A stretch of 10,268 nt of DNA from positions 1 through 10,268 of the forward strand of contig DYDK01000044.1 of assembly GCA_020717935.1 (NCBI GenBank). Direction: 5' to 3'. Shown here in pieces: positions 1-6,642 of the stretch. This stretch comes from Desulfocapsa sp. Lineage in GTDB: Bacteria; Desulfobacterota; Desulfobulbia; Desulfobulbales; Desulfocapsaceae. The notes under the pieces are model-generated. The model was not told the origin of the DNA. It saw only the letters and a program-made list of their open reading frames with translations, and ran no database searches. The first letter of the stretch is position 1; every line of letters starts with the position of its first letter. Both the position numbers and the translations under genes were made by a program.

Positions 1-447
1 GAGCCCACCCACGCCCAGGCCCGCGCCTCCTTCATGTGGACGGCCACCCTCGCCCTTAACGGCCTGACCCCGGCCGGGATCGGCGAATACAGCTTTCCCA
101 ACCACATGATCGAGCACGCCCTGAGCGGTATCTACAATATCCCGCACGGGGCCGGGCTGTCGATTGTCATGCCGGCCTGGATGAAGTGGTATCTGGCCAG
201 AAATCCCAGCCAGTTTGAGCGCTTCGCCCGCGAGATCTTTGGGCTGAAGTCCGGCGAGGCCGGTATCGCCGCCCTGGAACAGTGGTTTGTGACGATCAAG
301 TCGCCGGTGCGTCTGGGCGAGGTGAACATCCCCGCCGCCGACATCGGGGCCATTGCCGACAACGCCGCCGATCTTGCCCGTAAATGGGGGATTGGCGGGA
401 TCTATCCGCCGGAGGCCATTGCCGAGATCCTGCGGCTGGCAGTGTAA
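1..447 (+). CDS. Iron-containing alcohol dehydrogenase, YqhD/BDH type (C-terminal part, cut by window edge)
   Basis: The reading frame is open from the first base to TAA at 445-447 and gives the last 148 residues of a protein that is usually about 385 residues long, so the NAD(P)-binding N-terminal domain lies outside the window. What remains is the all-helical C-terminal domain of group III metal-dependent alcohol dehydrogenases. The segment NHMIEHALSGIYNIPHG (fragment residues 34-50) carries the spaced histidines of this family: H35 and H49 match the two His ligands of the active-site iron and H39 the conserved histidine between them. The MWTATLALNGL stretch before it resembles E. coli YqhD and clostridial butanol dehydrogenases. 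These are cytoplasmic enzymes that reduce aldehydes to alcohols, usually with NADPH. Substrate cannot be told from this fragment. The ATG at 34 is an internal methionine, not a start. Family assignment is firm, the exact member is not. Confidence 0.9.
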   Translation, partial: EPTHAQARASFMWTATLALNGLTPAGIGEYSFPNHMIEHALSGIYNIPHGAGLSIVMPAWMKWYLARNPSQFERFAREIFGLKSGEAGIAALEQWFVTIKSPVRLGEVNIPAADIGAIADNAADLARKWGIGGIYPPEAIAEILRLAV

Positions 448-452
448 TTGCC

Positions 453-470
453 AGGGGCCAGCCCCCTTTT
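453..470 (+). terminator. Possible short rho-independent terminator after the alcohol dehydrogenase
   Basis: Six bases after the stop codon, AGGGG (453-457) can pair with CCCCT (463-467) around a five-base loop, followed by three more T (468-470). The stem is GC-rich but only five pairs and the T run is short, so termination is plausible rather than certain. It would separate the dehydrogenase from the repair gene that starts 153 bases downstream. Confidence 0.4.
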
Positions 471-599
471 CCCTTGTGAACTTCTGGAAAAGATGCGAAA
501 AGAGATGCGACAGAGCCTCTTGCAACAAAACCCAGAACCCCGAAAGTAAACCGTCGTAAAACAACAACTCCTTTTTATATTCGCCTTTTCAACTCGCCC

Positions 600-2063
600 A
601 TGTCTTTTGATATTGAACAAGTCCTGCAAATACTGGAACAGGAGGTGCGGAATTACCAAGTCCCGGTGGTCGATCTGATTGCCGTGCAGACCCATGATCC
701 CTTCAAGGTTCTGGTGGCGACCATCCTCTCGGCCCGCACCCGTGACGAGGTGACGGCCGTCGCCGCCGCCCGCCTCTTTACCAAGGCCCCCACTTCTCAA
801 GCCCTGGCCGCACTCGATGAGAACACCCTGCAACGCCTTATCTTTCCGGTAGGATTCTACAAAAGCAAGGCCAAATATCTGGCCGCTCTGCCCGCCAAGC
901 TCGATCAGGAATTTGGGGGTCAGGTTCCCGAGGAGATCGAGCAGCTTATCACCCTGCCCGGCGTGGGCCGAAAAACCGCCAATCTCGTTCGGGCCCAAGC
1001 CTTTGGCAAACCGGCAATCTGTGTTGATACCCATGTCCACCGGATCATGAATATCTGGGGATTCGTACAGACGGCCACCCCCTTGCAGACCGAAATGGCC
1101 CTGCGGAACAAACTTCCCCCGCAGTACTGGATCCGGGTCAACTCCCTGCTGGTGGCCTTTGGCCAGGGGACCTGTCGCCCCCTTGGCCCGCATTGCGATA
1201 GCTGCGTATTGAAGATGAAGGGCCTCTGCCCCCAAATCGGAGTGACTCCCAGAAAAAACAAACTCTCAGGCGAGAAGAGGACGGATGCCAAGCAAGCGGG
1301 GATCAAGAGGATGGTCTCATGGAATGTCAACGGCTTGCGAGCTGTGGCCAAGAATGGCTTTCTGGCCTTTGTCGCTGATCAGGCCCCGGACATCCTGGCC
1401 CTGCAGGAGATCAAGGCCATGCCGGAACAACTGCCGGAAGAAGTGCGAGAGATAGCCGGATTCACCAGTTATTTTTATCCAGCCCAGAAAAAAGGCTACT
1501 CTGGTGTCGCCATTTACAGCCGTGAGCCTGCCGTCAAGGTTGTGCACGGCATTGGCGATTCCCGTTTTGACGAGGAAGGACGAGTTCTTACCCTTGAATT
1601 TGCGGACTTTTATTTCGTGAACTGCTATTTCCCCAATTCCCGCCACGACTTGAGCCGATTGACATTAAAACAGGAATTTAATCTCGCCGTTCACAGATTT
1701 CTTGAGGATCTGGCCCGTAATAAATCTGTGGTGGTCTGCGGTGATTTCAATGTTGCCCACACCGAAAAAGACCTGGCTAATCCCGCAGCTAATGTCAAAA
1801 ATGCTGGATTTACTCCCGAAGAAAGGCAATGGATGGATGCCTACACCCAAACCGGCTGGATTGATACCTTCCGCCACTATAATCAGGAGCCAGGTAATTA
1901 TTCATGGTGGAGCTATCGCAGCAATGCCCGCGAGCGGAATATCGGCTGGCGTATTGATTATTTCTTCGTGGATCCGGCCAGCAAGGGGAGAATAAGATCT
2001 TCGGACATTCTGGCTGCCGTTCAGGGTTCAGACCATTGCCCGATTCTTCTTGATTTCAAATAA
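600..2063 (+). CDS. nth-xth: Fused endonuclease III - exodeoxyribonuclease III (ExoA type) base-excision-repair protein
   Basis: One uninterrupted 487-residue frame encodes two DNA-repair enzymes. Residues 1-212 are endonuclease III (Nth), a glycosylase/AP lyase for oxidised pyrimidines. It has the helix-hairpin-helix LPGVGRKTA (119-127) with catalytic K125, the VDTH motif with catalytic D143, and a [4Fe-4S] loop at C192, C199, C202, C210. After a linker of about 25 polar residues, residues 238-487 are an AP endonuclease/3'-exonuclease closest by eye to Bacillus ExoA: SWNVNGLRA (240-248), LQE with metal ligand E270, CYFPNS (342-347), GDFN with D382 and N384, GWRIDYF with D453, and terminal GSDH with D478 and H479. 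All catalytic residues I can locate are present in both halves. Stand-alone Nth is about 210 residues and ExoA about 250, so neither half is truncated. The chain would excise a damaged base and then cleave or clean the AP site. The start at 600 is chosen because the Nth homology begins there; no clear Shine-Dalgarno precedes it. M238 (ATG at 1311) could be a secondary start. Confidence 0.95.
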   Translation: MSFDIEQVLQILEQEVRNYQVPVVDLIAVQTHDPFKVLVATILSARTRDEVTAVAAARLFTKAPTSQALAALDENTLQRLIFPVGFYKSKAKYLAALPAKLDQEFGGQVPEEIEQLITLPGVGRKTANLVRAQAFGKPAICVDTHVHRIMNIWGFVQTATPLQTEMALRNKLPPQYWIRVNSLLVAFGQGTCRPLGPHCDSCVLKMKGLCPQIGVTPRKNKLSGEKRTDAKQAGIKRMVSWNVNGLRAVAKNGFLAFVADQAPDILALQEIKAMPEQLPEEVREIAGFTSYFYPAQKKGYSGVAIYSREPAVKVVHGIGDSRFDEEGRVLTLEFADFYFVNCYFPNSRHDLSRLTLKQEFNLAVHRFLEDLARNKSVVVCGDFNVAHTEKDLANPAANVKNAGFTPEERQWMDAYTQTGWIDTFRHYNQEPGNYSWWSYRSNARERNIGWRIDYFFVDPASKGRIRSSDILAAVQGSDHCPILLDFK

Positions 2064-2376
2064 TTCCATTTTATATGAAGGACATTGACTGCTCCCCAAC
2101 CTCATTATTTTGAGCCATCGTTATTTTTACCCATTGTCATTTAGACCAACGGGAGGGTAGAGTTGTCGTGCTACCGTTTATACCCCAAGGGTACTTCATT
2201 GCGGGGCGTCCACACTGTTTTTTACCGTCGTTCATACTTCGTTGTTCCCGTTTACGGCGATGCCGCCGGTTCTCAATCAAGATGTGAACACGATGATTAG
2301 CGGGTAGCGACAATGCATGCTTGATTGAGAAATGGAACAATCTCCATTTTAAGGAGCATAACTCCTTATCCTTAAT
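2064..2376. other. Intergenic region with inverted repeats, no convincing gene
   Basis: This stretch lies between the convergent repair gene and methyltransferase gene. A perfect 12-bp inverted repeat is visible: TTCTCAATCAAG (2270-2281) and CTTGATTGAGAA (2320-2331), with 38 bases between. A smaller 7-bp hairpin, TAAGGAG/CTCCTTA (2350-2356 and 2362-2368), lies just before the large terminator hairpin. A minus-strand open frame of 86 codons covers 2137-2397. It would start inside the loop of the terminator hairpin and shows only an Arg/Lys-rich composition with no recognisable motif, so I do not call it a gene. The stretch may be a relic of a small mobile element or a structured 3' region; neither is shown. 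Confidence 0.5.
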
Positions 2377-2418
2377 ACGACAAAACCCCTTAGGCACAGG
2401 CCCAAGGGGTTTTGTCGT
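2377..2418 (-). terminator. Strong hairpin terminator at the convergent gene junction
   Basis: A perfect 15-bp stem, ACGACAAAACCCCTT (2377-2391) and AAGGGGTTTTGTCGT (2404-2418), encloses a 12-base loop. It begins 24 bases past the stop codon of the minus-strand methyltransferase. The four T inside the 3' half of the stem on either strand allow it to work in both directions, although no long T tract follows the stem. It is the most stable structure in the gap and probably ends the leftward transcript; it could also stop read-through from the repair gene. Confidence 0.7.
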
Positions 2419-2442
2419 TCACAAAAATGTGTAAAACTGGTC

Positions 2443-3339
2443 TTATAATTCCAGCCAGGATTCGGAGAAGATAGTCTGACCTGACAAGGCCTTGTAGGTC
2501 TTGTAGTGTTGCAGAGCCACATCTTTGAGGGTTGATGGGTCAGGATCATCGCCATCCATCATGGCATGCACCATATCCACATGATTCTGGCGCTCACCCT
2601 TACAGATAGCCATCAGCTCGGTATCGTAGGCGTTGACAATGGCAGTGGTAATTCCATATTTCATGAGCATTATCAGATAAGTACGATCAAGGTATTTGCG
2701 CAGATGTTCGGCGACGCCATTGGAGACATTGGACAGGCCAACGGTGGAGCCGGCACCGGGAGCAATATCGGCCAGCATCATCATGAATTCAAGGCCGGAG
2801 GCAATCTGGTCGGCCCCAAGGGTGATAGGGGTGCCGATGGGATCAAAGAGCATCTTTTCATTGGGAATACCGGCCTCGCTCAAGGCCATCATCAGATCAA
2901 CAGCCATGGCGGCCCGTTCGTTAGAGTCGCGGGGCATACCCTCTGGCCCCCAGAGCAGGGCAATGACATTGCATCCGGCCTCAGCGGCCACCGGAATCAG
3001 GTTCTGCATCCGCTCGGGCTGGGCGGAGATGGAGTTCATAATTGCCAGCTCTTTATTCTTCACCACCTTGAAACCGGCGGTCATGGCCACCATATTGGTG
3101 GTATCCAGGCACAGGGGAGTATCAACAACGGCTTGGGTGGTCTCTACAATCCACGGCATCAGTTCGACACCGTCTTTGCGGGCTGGCCCAATGTTGAGAT
3201 CAAGATAGGAAGCTCCGGCCGCCGCTTCTTCTTTGGCCATCTCCTCAATGGGGCCGGCAATTCGTTCTTTCATGGCGGTACCACTGCGTCTTCCCATGAT
3301 ATTGATGCTTTCGGCTATCGCCATTACCTTCTGTGCCAT
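2443..3339 (-). CDS. acsE: Pterin-binding methyltransferase, AcsE/MtgA-like (methyl-H4folate:corrinoid protein methyltransferase)
   Basis: The 298-residue product is a single TIM-barrel domain of the pterin-binding (DHPS-like) superfamily. Known AcsE moves a methyl group from 5-methyltetrahydrofolate to the cobalt of the corrinoid iron-sulfur protein in the Wood-Ljungdahl pathway, in the cytoplasm. Visible motifs match Moorella AcsE in order: LDLNIGP (46-52), LCLDTTN (76-82) with the pterin-contacting aspartate D79, MNSIS (101-105) and GLSNVSNG (201-208), whose N204 corresponds to the conserved catalytic-site asparagine. The protein is about 35 residues longer than Moorella AcsE. The start at 3339 is preferred over an in-frame ATG at 3405 because AAGGAG stands six bases upstream and the family homology begins at once. 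No corrinoid-binding motif (DxHxxG) is present, so the partner protein is encoded elsewhere. A paralogue serving glycine betaine or another methyl donor (MtgA-like) is the main alternative. It is the last gene of the leftward cluster. Confidence 0.85.
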   Translation of the reverse strand: MAQKVMAIAESINIMGRRSGTAMKERIAGPIEEMAKEEAAAGASYLDLNIGPARKDGVELMPWIVETTQAVVDTPLCLDTTNMVAMTAGFKVVKNKELAIMNSISAQPERMQNLIPVAAEAGCNVIALLWGPEGMPRDSNERAAMAVDLMMALSEAGIPNEKMLFDPIGTPITLGADQIASGLEFMMMLADIAPGAGSTVGLSNVSNGVAEHLRKYLDRTYLIMLMKYGITTAIVNAYDTELMAICKGERQNHVDMVHAMMDGDDPDPSTLKDVALQHYKTYKALSGQTIFSESWLEL

Positions 3340-3345
3340 ACTGTT

Positions 3346-3351
3346 CTCCTT
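3346..3351 (-). promoter_or_regulatory. Ribosome binding site that fixes the methyltransferase start
   Basis: On the minus strand AAGGAG, within AAGAAGGAG, lies six bases before ATG at 3339. This is the ideal position and supports the shorter 298-residue product over the 320-codon open frame that begins at 3405, which lacks an equally good site. Confidence 0.85.
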
Positions 3352-3483
3352 CTTAAGCTTGATTATTTCACAATAACGATTTTGAAGTTCAATCTGAAAA
3401 ACCATCTTTTACCTTGAATTCACCCTTCTGTCAACGACGGGTAAAATCCTTCTTCGCCTGCGACGGTCTCTCCTGGCCCGCAA

Positions 3484-4347
3484 TCAGGCACAATCAGCTC
3501 GTGCCTGCCACGACGCGCTGATCTTGCCGTCAACCCCGAACTTGCAGGCATCGCAGAAGGGGTTGTGATAAAAGAGAAACCAGGCCTGGTCGTGTACTGC
3601 CTGATGAATCAGCTTCTTCTTGCGATCAATGACCTCCAGCGGAAAATTGTCGTAGGCCATGACCCAGAGCGGATTCAAATGGGCCTGGGTGGGGAAGAGG
3701 TCGCCCAGATGGACCGCTTGTTCCCCTTGGGATTCAATGAAAACGGCCTGGTGACCTCGGGTATGGCCACCGGTGAGTGTGAGCGTGATACCCGGGGCCA
3801 CGGTGGCCATTTCTTCCACCAGGACGAGTTGGTCGCTGGCGGTCAGGACATCGGTGTTGATCGGCCAATAAGCGGCGCTGGAACGATTGCAGGGCTGGCG
3901 AACATCTTCCCACTCAGCCCTCTGAAAGAGGTGACGGGCCCGGGGAAACGAGAGCTCCGGCTTTCCTGACTTGCTTATCATGACAATACCGCCGGCGTGA
4001 TCCCAGTCGCCATGCGTCAGTACCACCGTGTCAATGTCGTGGCGGTCTATCCCCAGTTTTTCCAGATCGCTGATCACATCCCAATCTTGCTGAATCTGAA
4101 AGATCTTCCGTTGTTTTTCGGTGAGCTTATTGCCAATGCCGGATTCCACCAGAATCAACGAGTCCGGTCCTTTGATGAGCATGGGTGAGGCCGTAAGCAG
4201 GATATTATTATCCGCATCGACCGGATACCGTTTTGCCCAAATGGATTTAGGAACCGGGCCGAACATGGCCCCGCCGTCGAGCTTGAACGAGCCGCCATTC
4301 AGCCAGAATATGTCATAAACACCAATTTTTAAGCCTTTGTTTTCCAT
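3484..4347 (-). CDS. Metallo-beta-lactamase-fold hydrolase (lactonase/YtnP-like)
   Basis: This 287-residue cytoplasmic protein (no signal peptide) has the metallo-beta-lactamase fold in the arrangement seen in AHL-lactonase-like and YtnP-like hydrolases. In order: an N-terminal beta region with PMLIKGPDSLILVESG (55-70), the metal motif THGDWDHAGG (111-120), GGHTRGH (193-199) with ligand H195, the bridging aspartate in LGDLFP (D216), and a terminal YHNP with H261. In place of the usual HxHxDH the motif reads H112-x-D114-x-D116-H117, a variant I believe also occurs in other members of the superfamily. The substrate is unknown; esters, lactones or thioesters are typical. ATG at 4347 follows a GAGGGG site by about six bases. 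It lies 59 bases after the acyl-CoA synthetase and 144 before the methyltransferase, so a role with a CoA thioester or related metabolite is possible but only inferred from position. Confidence 0.85.
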   Translation of the reverse strand: MENKGLKIGVYDIFWLNGGSFKLDGGAMFGPVPKSIWAKRYPVDADNNILLTASPMLIKGPDSLILVESGIGNKLTEKQRKIFQIQQDWDVISDLEKLGIDRHDIDTVVLTHGDWDHAGGIVMISKSGKPELSFPRARHLFQRAEWEDVRQPCNRSSAAYWPINTDVLTASDQLVLVEEMATVAPGITLTLTGGHTRGHQAVFIESQGEQAVHLGDLFPTQAHLNPLWVMAYDNFPLEVIDRKKKLIHQAVHDQAWFLFYHNPFCDACKFGVDGKISASWQARADCA

Positions 4348-4406
4348 GGCTGCCCCTCTCTTTAGAGACTTTTTATGCTCGAATACATTCCTGCTGATTT
4401 ATCCAT

Positions 4407-6302
4407 TCAGCCTTTTTTCACTCCCCGCAGATGCTGGAAGGTCTCGGTGATCTCGTCCAGGGTGGTCGGATCATCAATGGTAGAGGGCATCCGGTAGTCC
4501 TTGCCGTTGGCGATAGCCCGCATGGTGCCGCGCAGGATCTTGCCGGAACGGGTTTTGGGCAGGCGCGGGACCACGGCCGTGGTCTTGTAGCAGGCAATGG
4601 GTCCGATCTTGTCGCGCACCATCTGCACCAGCTCCTTCTCAATGCTTTCATCCTCGTCGGTGGCCCCGGCCTTCAGTACCACTAGTCCCACCGGCAACTG
4701 GCCTTTGAGGGCATCATCAGTCCCCACCACCGCGCACTCGGCAACGGAAGGATGGGTGGCGATGATCTCTTCCATGGCCCCGGTGGAGAGGCGGTGCCCG
4801 GCGATATTGATGACATCGTCCATGCGGCCCATGATGAAGATGTAGCCGTCTTCATCCTTGTAGCCCCCGTCGCTGGTGAGATAGTAGCCGGGAAAGCGGC
4901 TGGTGTAGGCGCTGACAAATTTATCATCCGCCAGCCACAGACTGGCCAGGGTACCGGGGGCCAGGGGCAACTTGATGACCACATCACCCTCATGGTGGGG
5001 CGGCAGTTCGTGGCCGTCGGTGTCGAGGATGCGGACATCGTAGCCGGGAACCGCCTTGGTGGGTGAGCCCGGCTTGGTGGGGAAATGCTCAAGCCCGAGG
5101 AAGTTGGAGACGATGGGCCAGCCGGTCTCGGTTTGCCACCAGTGATCAATGACCGGCCGATCAAGCAGGGCGCAGGCCCAGTGATAGGTGTCGGGGTCGA
5201 GCCGCTCTCCGGCCAGAAACAGGCATTTGAAGCTCGACAGGTCATACTTGCGGCAGTAATCGCCGTTGGGATCTTCCTTCTTGATGGCGCGGAAGGCGGT
5301 GGGGGCGGTGAAGAGGATCTTGACCTTATGCTGCTCGATCACCCGCCAGAATGCGCCGGGGTCGGGGGTGCCTACCGGTTTGCCCTCGTAAAGCACCGTG
5401 GTGCAACCCATGAGCAGCGGGGCATAGACGATATAGGAGTGCCCGACTACCCAGCCGACATCCGAGGCCGCCCAGAAGACATCGCCCGGGCGCCACGCCG
5501 TAAATATACTTCATGCTCCAGTGCAGGGCCACGGCATGGCCGCCGTTGTCGCGGATAACCCCTTTAGGCATGCCGGTGGTGCCGGAGGTGTAGAGGATAT
5601 AGAGGGGATCGGTGGCCTTGACCATCACGCAGTCCACCGGGGCGGCGGTGGCCACCAGCGCCTGCCAGTCGAGATCGCGACCGCCATTCAGCGCCGCCTC
5701 CACAAAGGGGCGCTGGAAGATCACGCATTTTTCCACCTTGTGATCGGCCAGCTCCATGGCCTTGTCCAAAAGCGGTTTGTAGGCCAGGGTCTTTTTGCCC
5801 TCCATGGCCCCGGAGGCGGAGACGATCACTTTGGGCTTGGCGTGATCGATGCGCAGGGCCAGTTCGTTGGCGGCAAAGCCACCGAAGACCACGGAGTGAA
5901 TAGCCCCCAGCCGGGCGCAGGCGAGCATGGCCACCACCGCCTCGGGGATCATCGGCATGTAGATGATAACCGTGTCGCCACGGCCCACGCCAATGACACG
6001 CAGGGCCCCGGCAAAAACAGCAACCTTGTCCCGCATCTCCTGATAAGTGAAGCTGGCGACGGTTCCGGTTACTGGCGAGTCGTAGATCAGGGCTGCCCGC
6101 CCCGGCCATCGCGGACATGACGATCAAGGGCGTTGAAGCAGGTGTTCATCTCTCCATCGGGAAACCAACGGTAAAAGGGGGGATGCGAGTCATCAAGGAT
6201 GCGGTCGCATTTTTTCTGCCAGTCAATGGCCTCTGCCGCCTCCTTCCAAAAGGCTACAGGTTCCTCAATACTCTTGCGAAAGATCTCATCGTAGCTGCCC
6301 AT
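4407..6302 (-). pseudogene. prpE: Propionyl-CoA synthetase-type acyl-CoA ligase (PrpE-like), full length but split by two compensating frameshifts
   Basis: The product would ligate propionate or acetate to CoA through an acyl-adenylate. Read through, the locus spans about 631 codons against 628 in E. coli PrpE, and homology runs from end to end. Frame 1 (6302 to about 6090) starts MGSYDEIFRKSIEEP after a GGGAGGGAG ribosome site and reaches FNALDRHVRDGRGGQ. One base then appears to be missing and the frame changes. Frame 2 (about 6088-5490) carries the nucleotide-binding YTSGTTGMPKGV (5562-5597). One extra base in CCCGGG at 5485-5490 restores frame 1, which runs to TGA at 4407 and contains WQTETGWP, DGGYKDEDGYIFIMGR, DDVINIAGHRLSTG and PKTRSGK, whose lysine (codon 4539-4541) is the catalytic and acetylation-regulated residue. 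Apart from the two shifts there is no decay, so sequence or assembly error is at least as likely as real inactivation. If the sequence is real, only fragments would be made. First gene of the leftward cluster. Confidence 0.88.
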
Positions 6303-6642
6303 GTACTCCCTCCCCTGTTGAGAAATAAGTCAAAATATCCAGATCGGAAAACCTGAAGTACTGTAATAAAAAGAAGCCCCTCTGTAAACAGGGCCTTTTT
6401 GCTGGCGAAATCAGGCTGGCCACGAGAACATGCTGAATTGACTGGCCTTGTTGGAGATTCTTCCATTTTTTCTGTTGTGGGCCACATTTTTTCAGGATAT
6501 GTTGAGTCTGCAATGCGCAATGACCGAAGAGGAGGATAGTGAAAAGAAGAAAACATTGATTCAACGGTATCAATCAACTCAGGCTTTTTCTCTGCCGTCT
6601 GAGTTGTCTGTTTTTTCATATTTTTCATGTATGGAGGTAAAA
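6303..6642. promoter_or_regulatory. Divergent intergenic region with tandem inverted repeats in the leader of the glycosidase gene
   Basis: This gap must hold start signals for both the leftward synthetase and the rightward glycosidase, yet I see no convincing -35/-10 pair for either. Two inverted repeats stand side by side 37-88 bases before the glycosidase start: ATTGAT/ATCAAT (6555-6560 and 6569-6574, 8-base spacer), directly followed by CAACTCAG/CTGAGTTG (6575-6582 and 6599-6606, 16-base spacer). The first could be an operator half-site pair and the second a leader hairpin; both are short enough to be chance. An imperfect GC-rich hairpin followed by TTTTT lies near 6376-6405. The glycosidase frame stays open upstream to 6448, but that extension has no SD and would bury the signal peptide. 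Confidence 0.4.
6633..6638 (+). promoter_or_regulatory. Ribosome binding site that fixes the glycosidase start
   Basis: GGAGGT is separated by AAAA from ATG at 6643. It selects this ATG over the in-frame ATG at 6448 and places the hydrophobic signal peptide at the very N-terminus. Confidence 0.85.

Noticed and set aside
402..1235. Long minus-strand open frame (277 codons) opposite the repair gene
   Set aside because: It lies across the strongly supported Nth coding sequence and the gap before it, and its translation has no recognisable domain. It is a GC-skew shadow.
2137..2397. Minus-strand 86-codon frame in the gap, Arg/Lys-rich and faintly transposase-like
   Set aside because: It would start in the loop of a terminator hairpin, has no ribosome site and matches no motif I know. 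Kept only as a possible relic.
2566..3417. Plus-strand frame of 283 codons opposite the methyltransferase
   Set aside because: His/Gly-rich translation typical of an antisense shadow; the minus strand carries clear AcsE motifs and an ideal ribosome site.
5564..6127. Third minus-strand frame across the acyl-CoA synthetase
   Set aside because: Its translation is not homologous to the family. The neighbouring frame reads as correct synthetase throughout this stretch.
6376..6405. Terminator-like GC hairpin followed by TTTTT in the divergent gap
   Set aside because: The stem needs several mismatches or bulges, and no rightward transcript is known to end here.
6448..6642. N-terminal extension of the glycosidase frame
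   Set aside because: No ribosome site fits the upstream ATG and the extension would hide the signal peptide. GGAGGT before 6643 settles the start.
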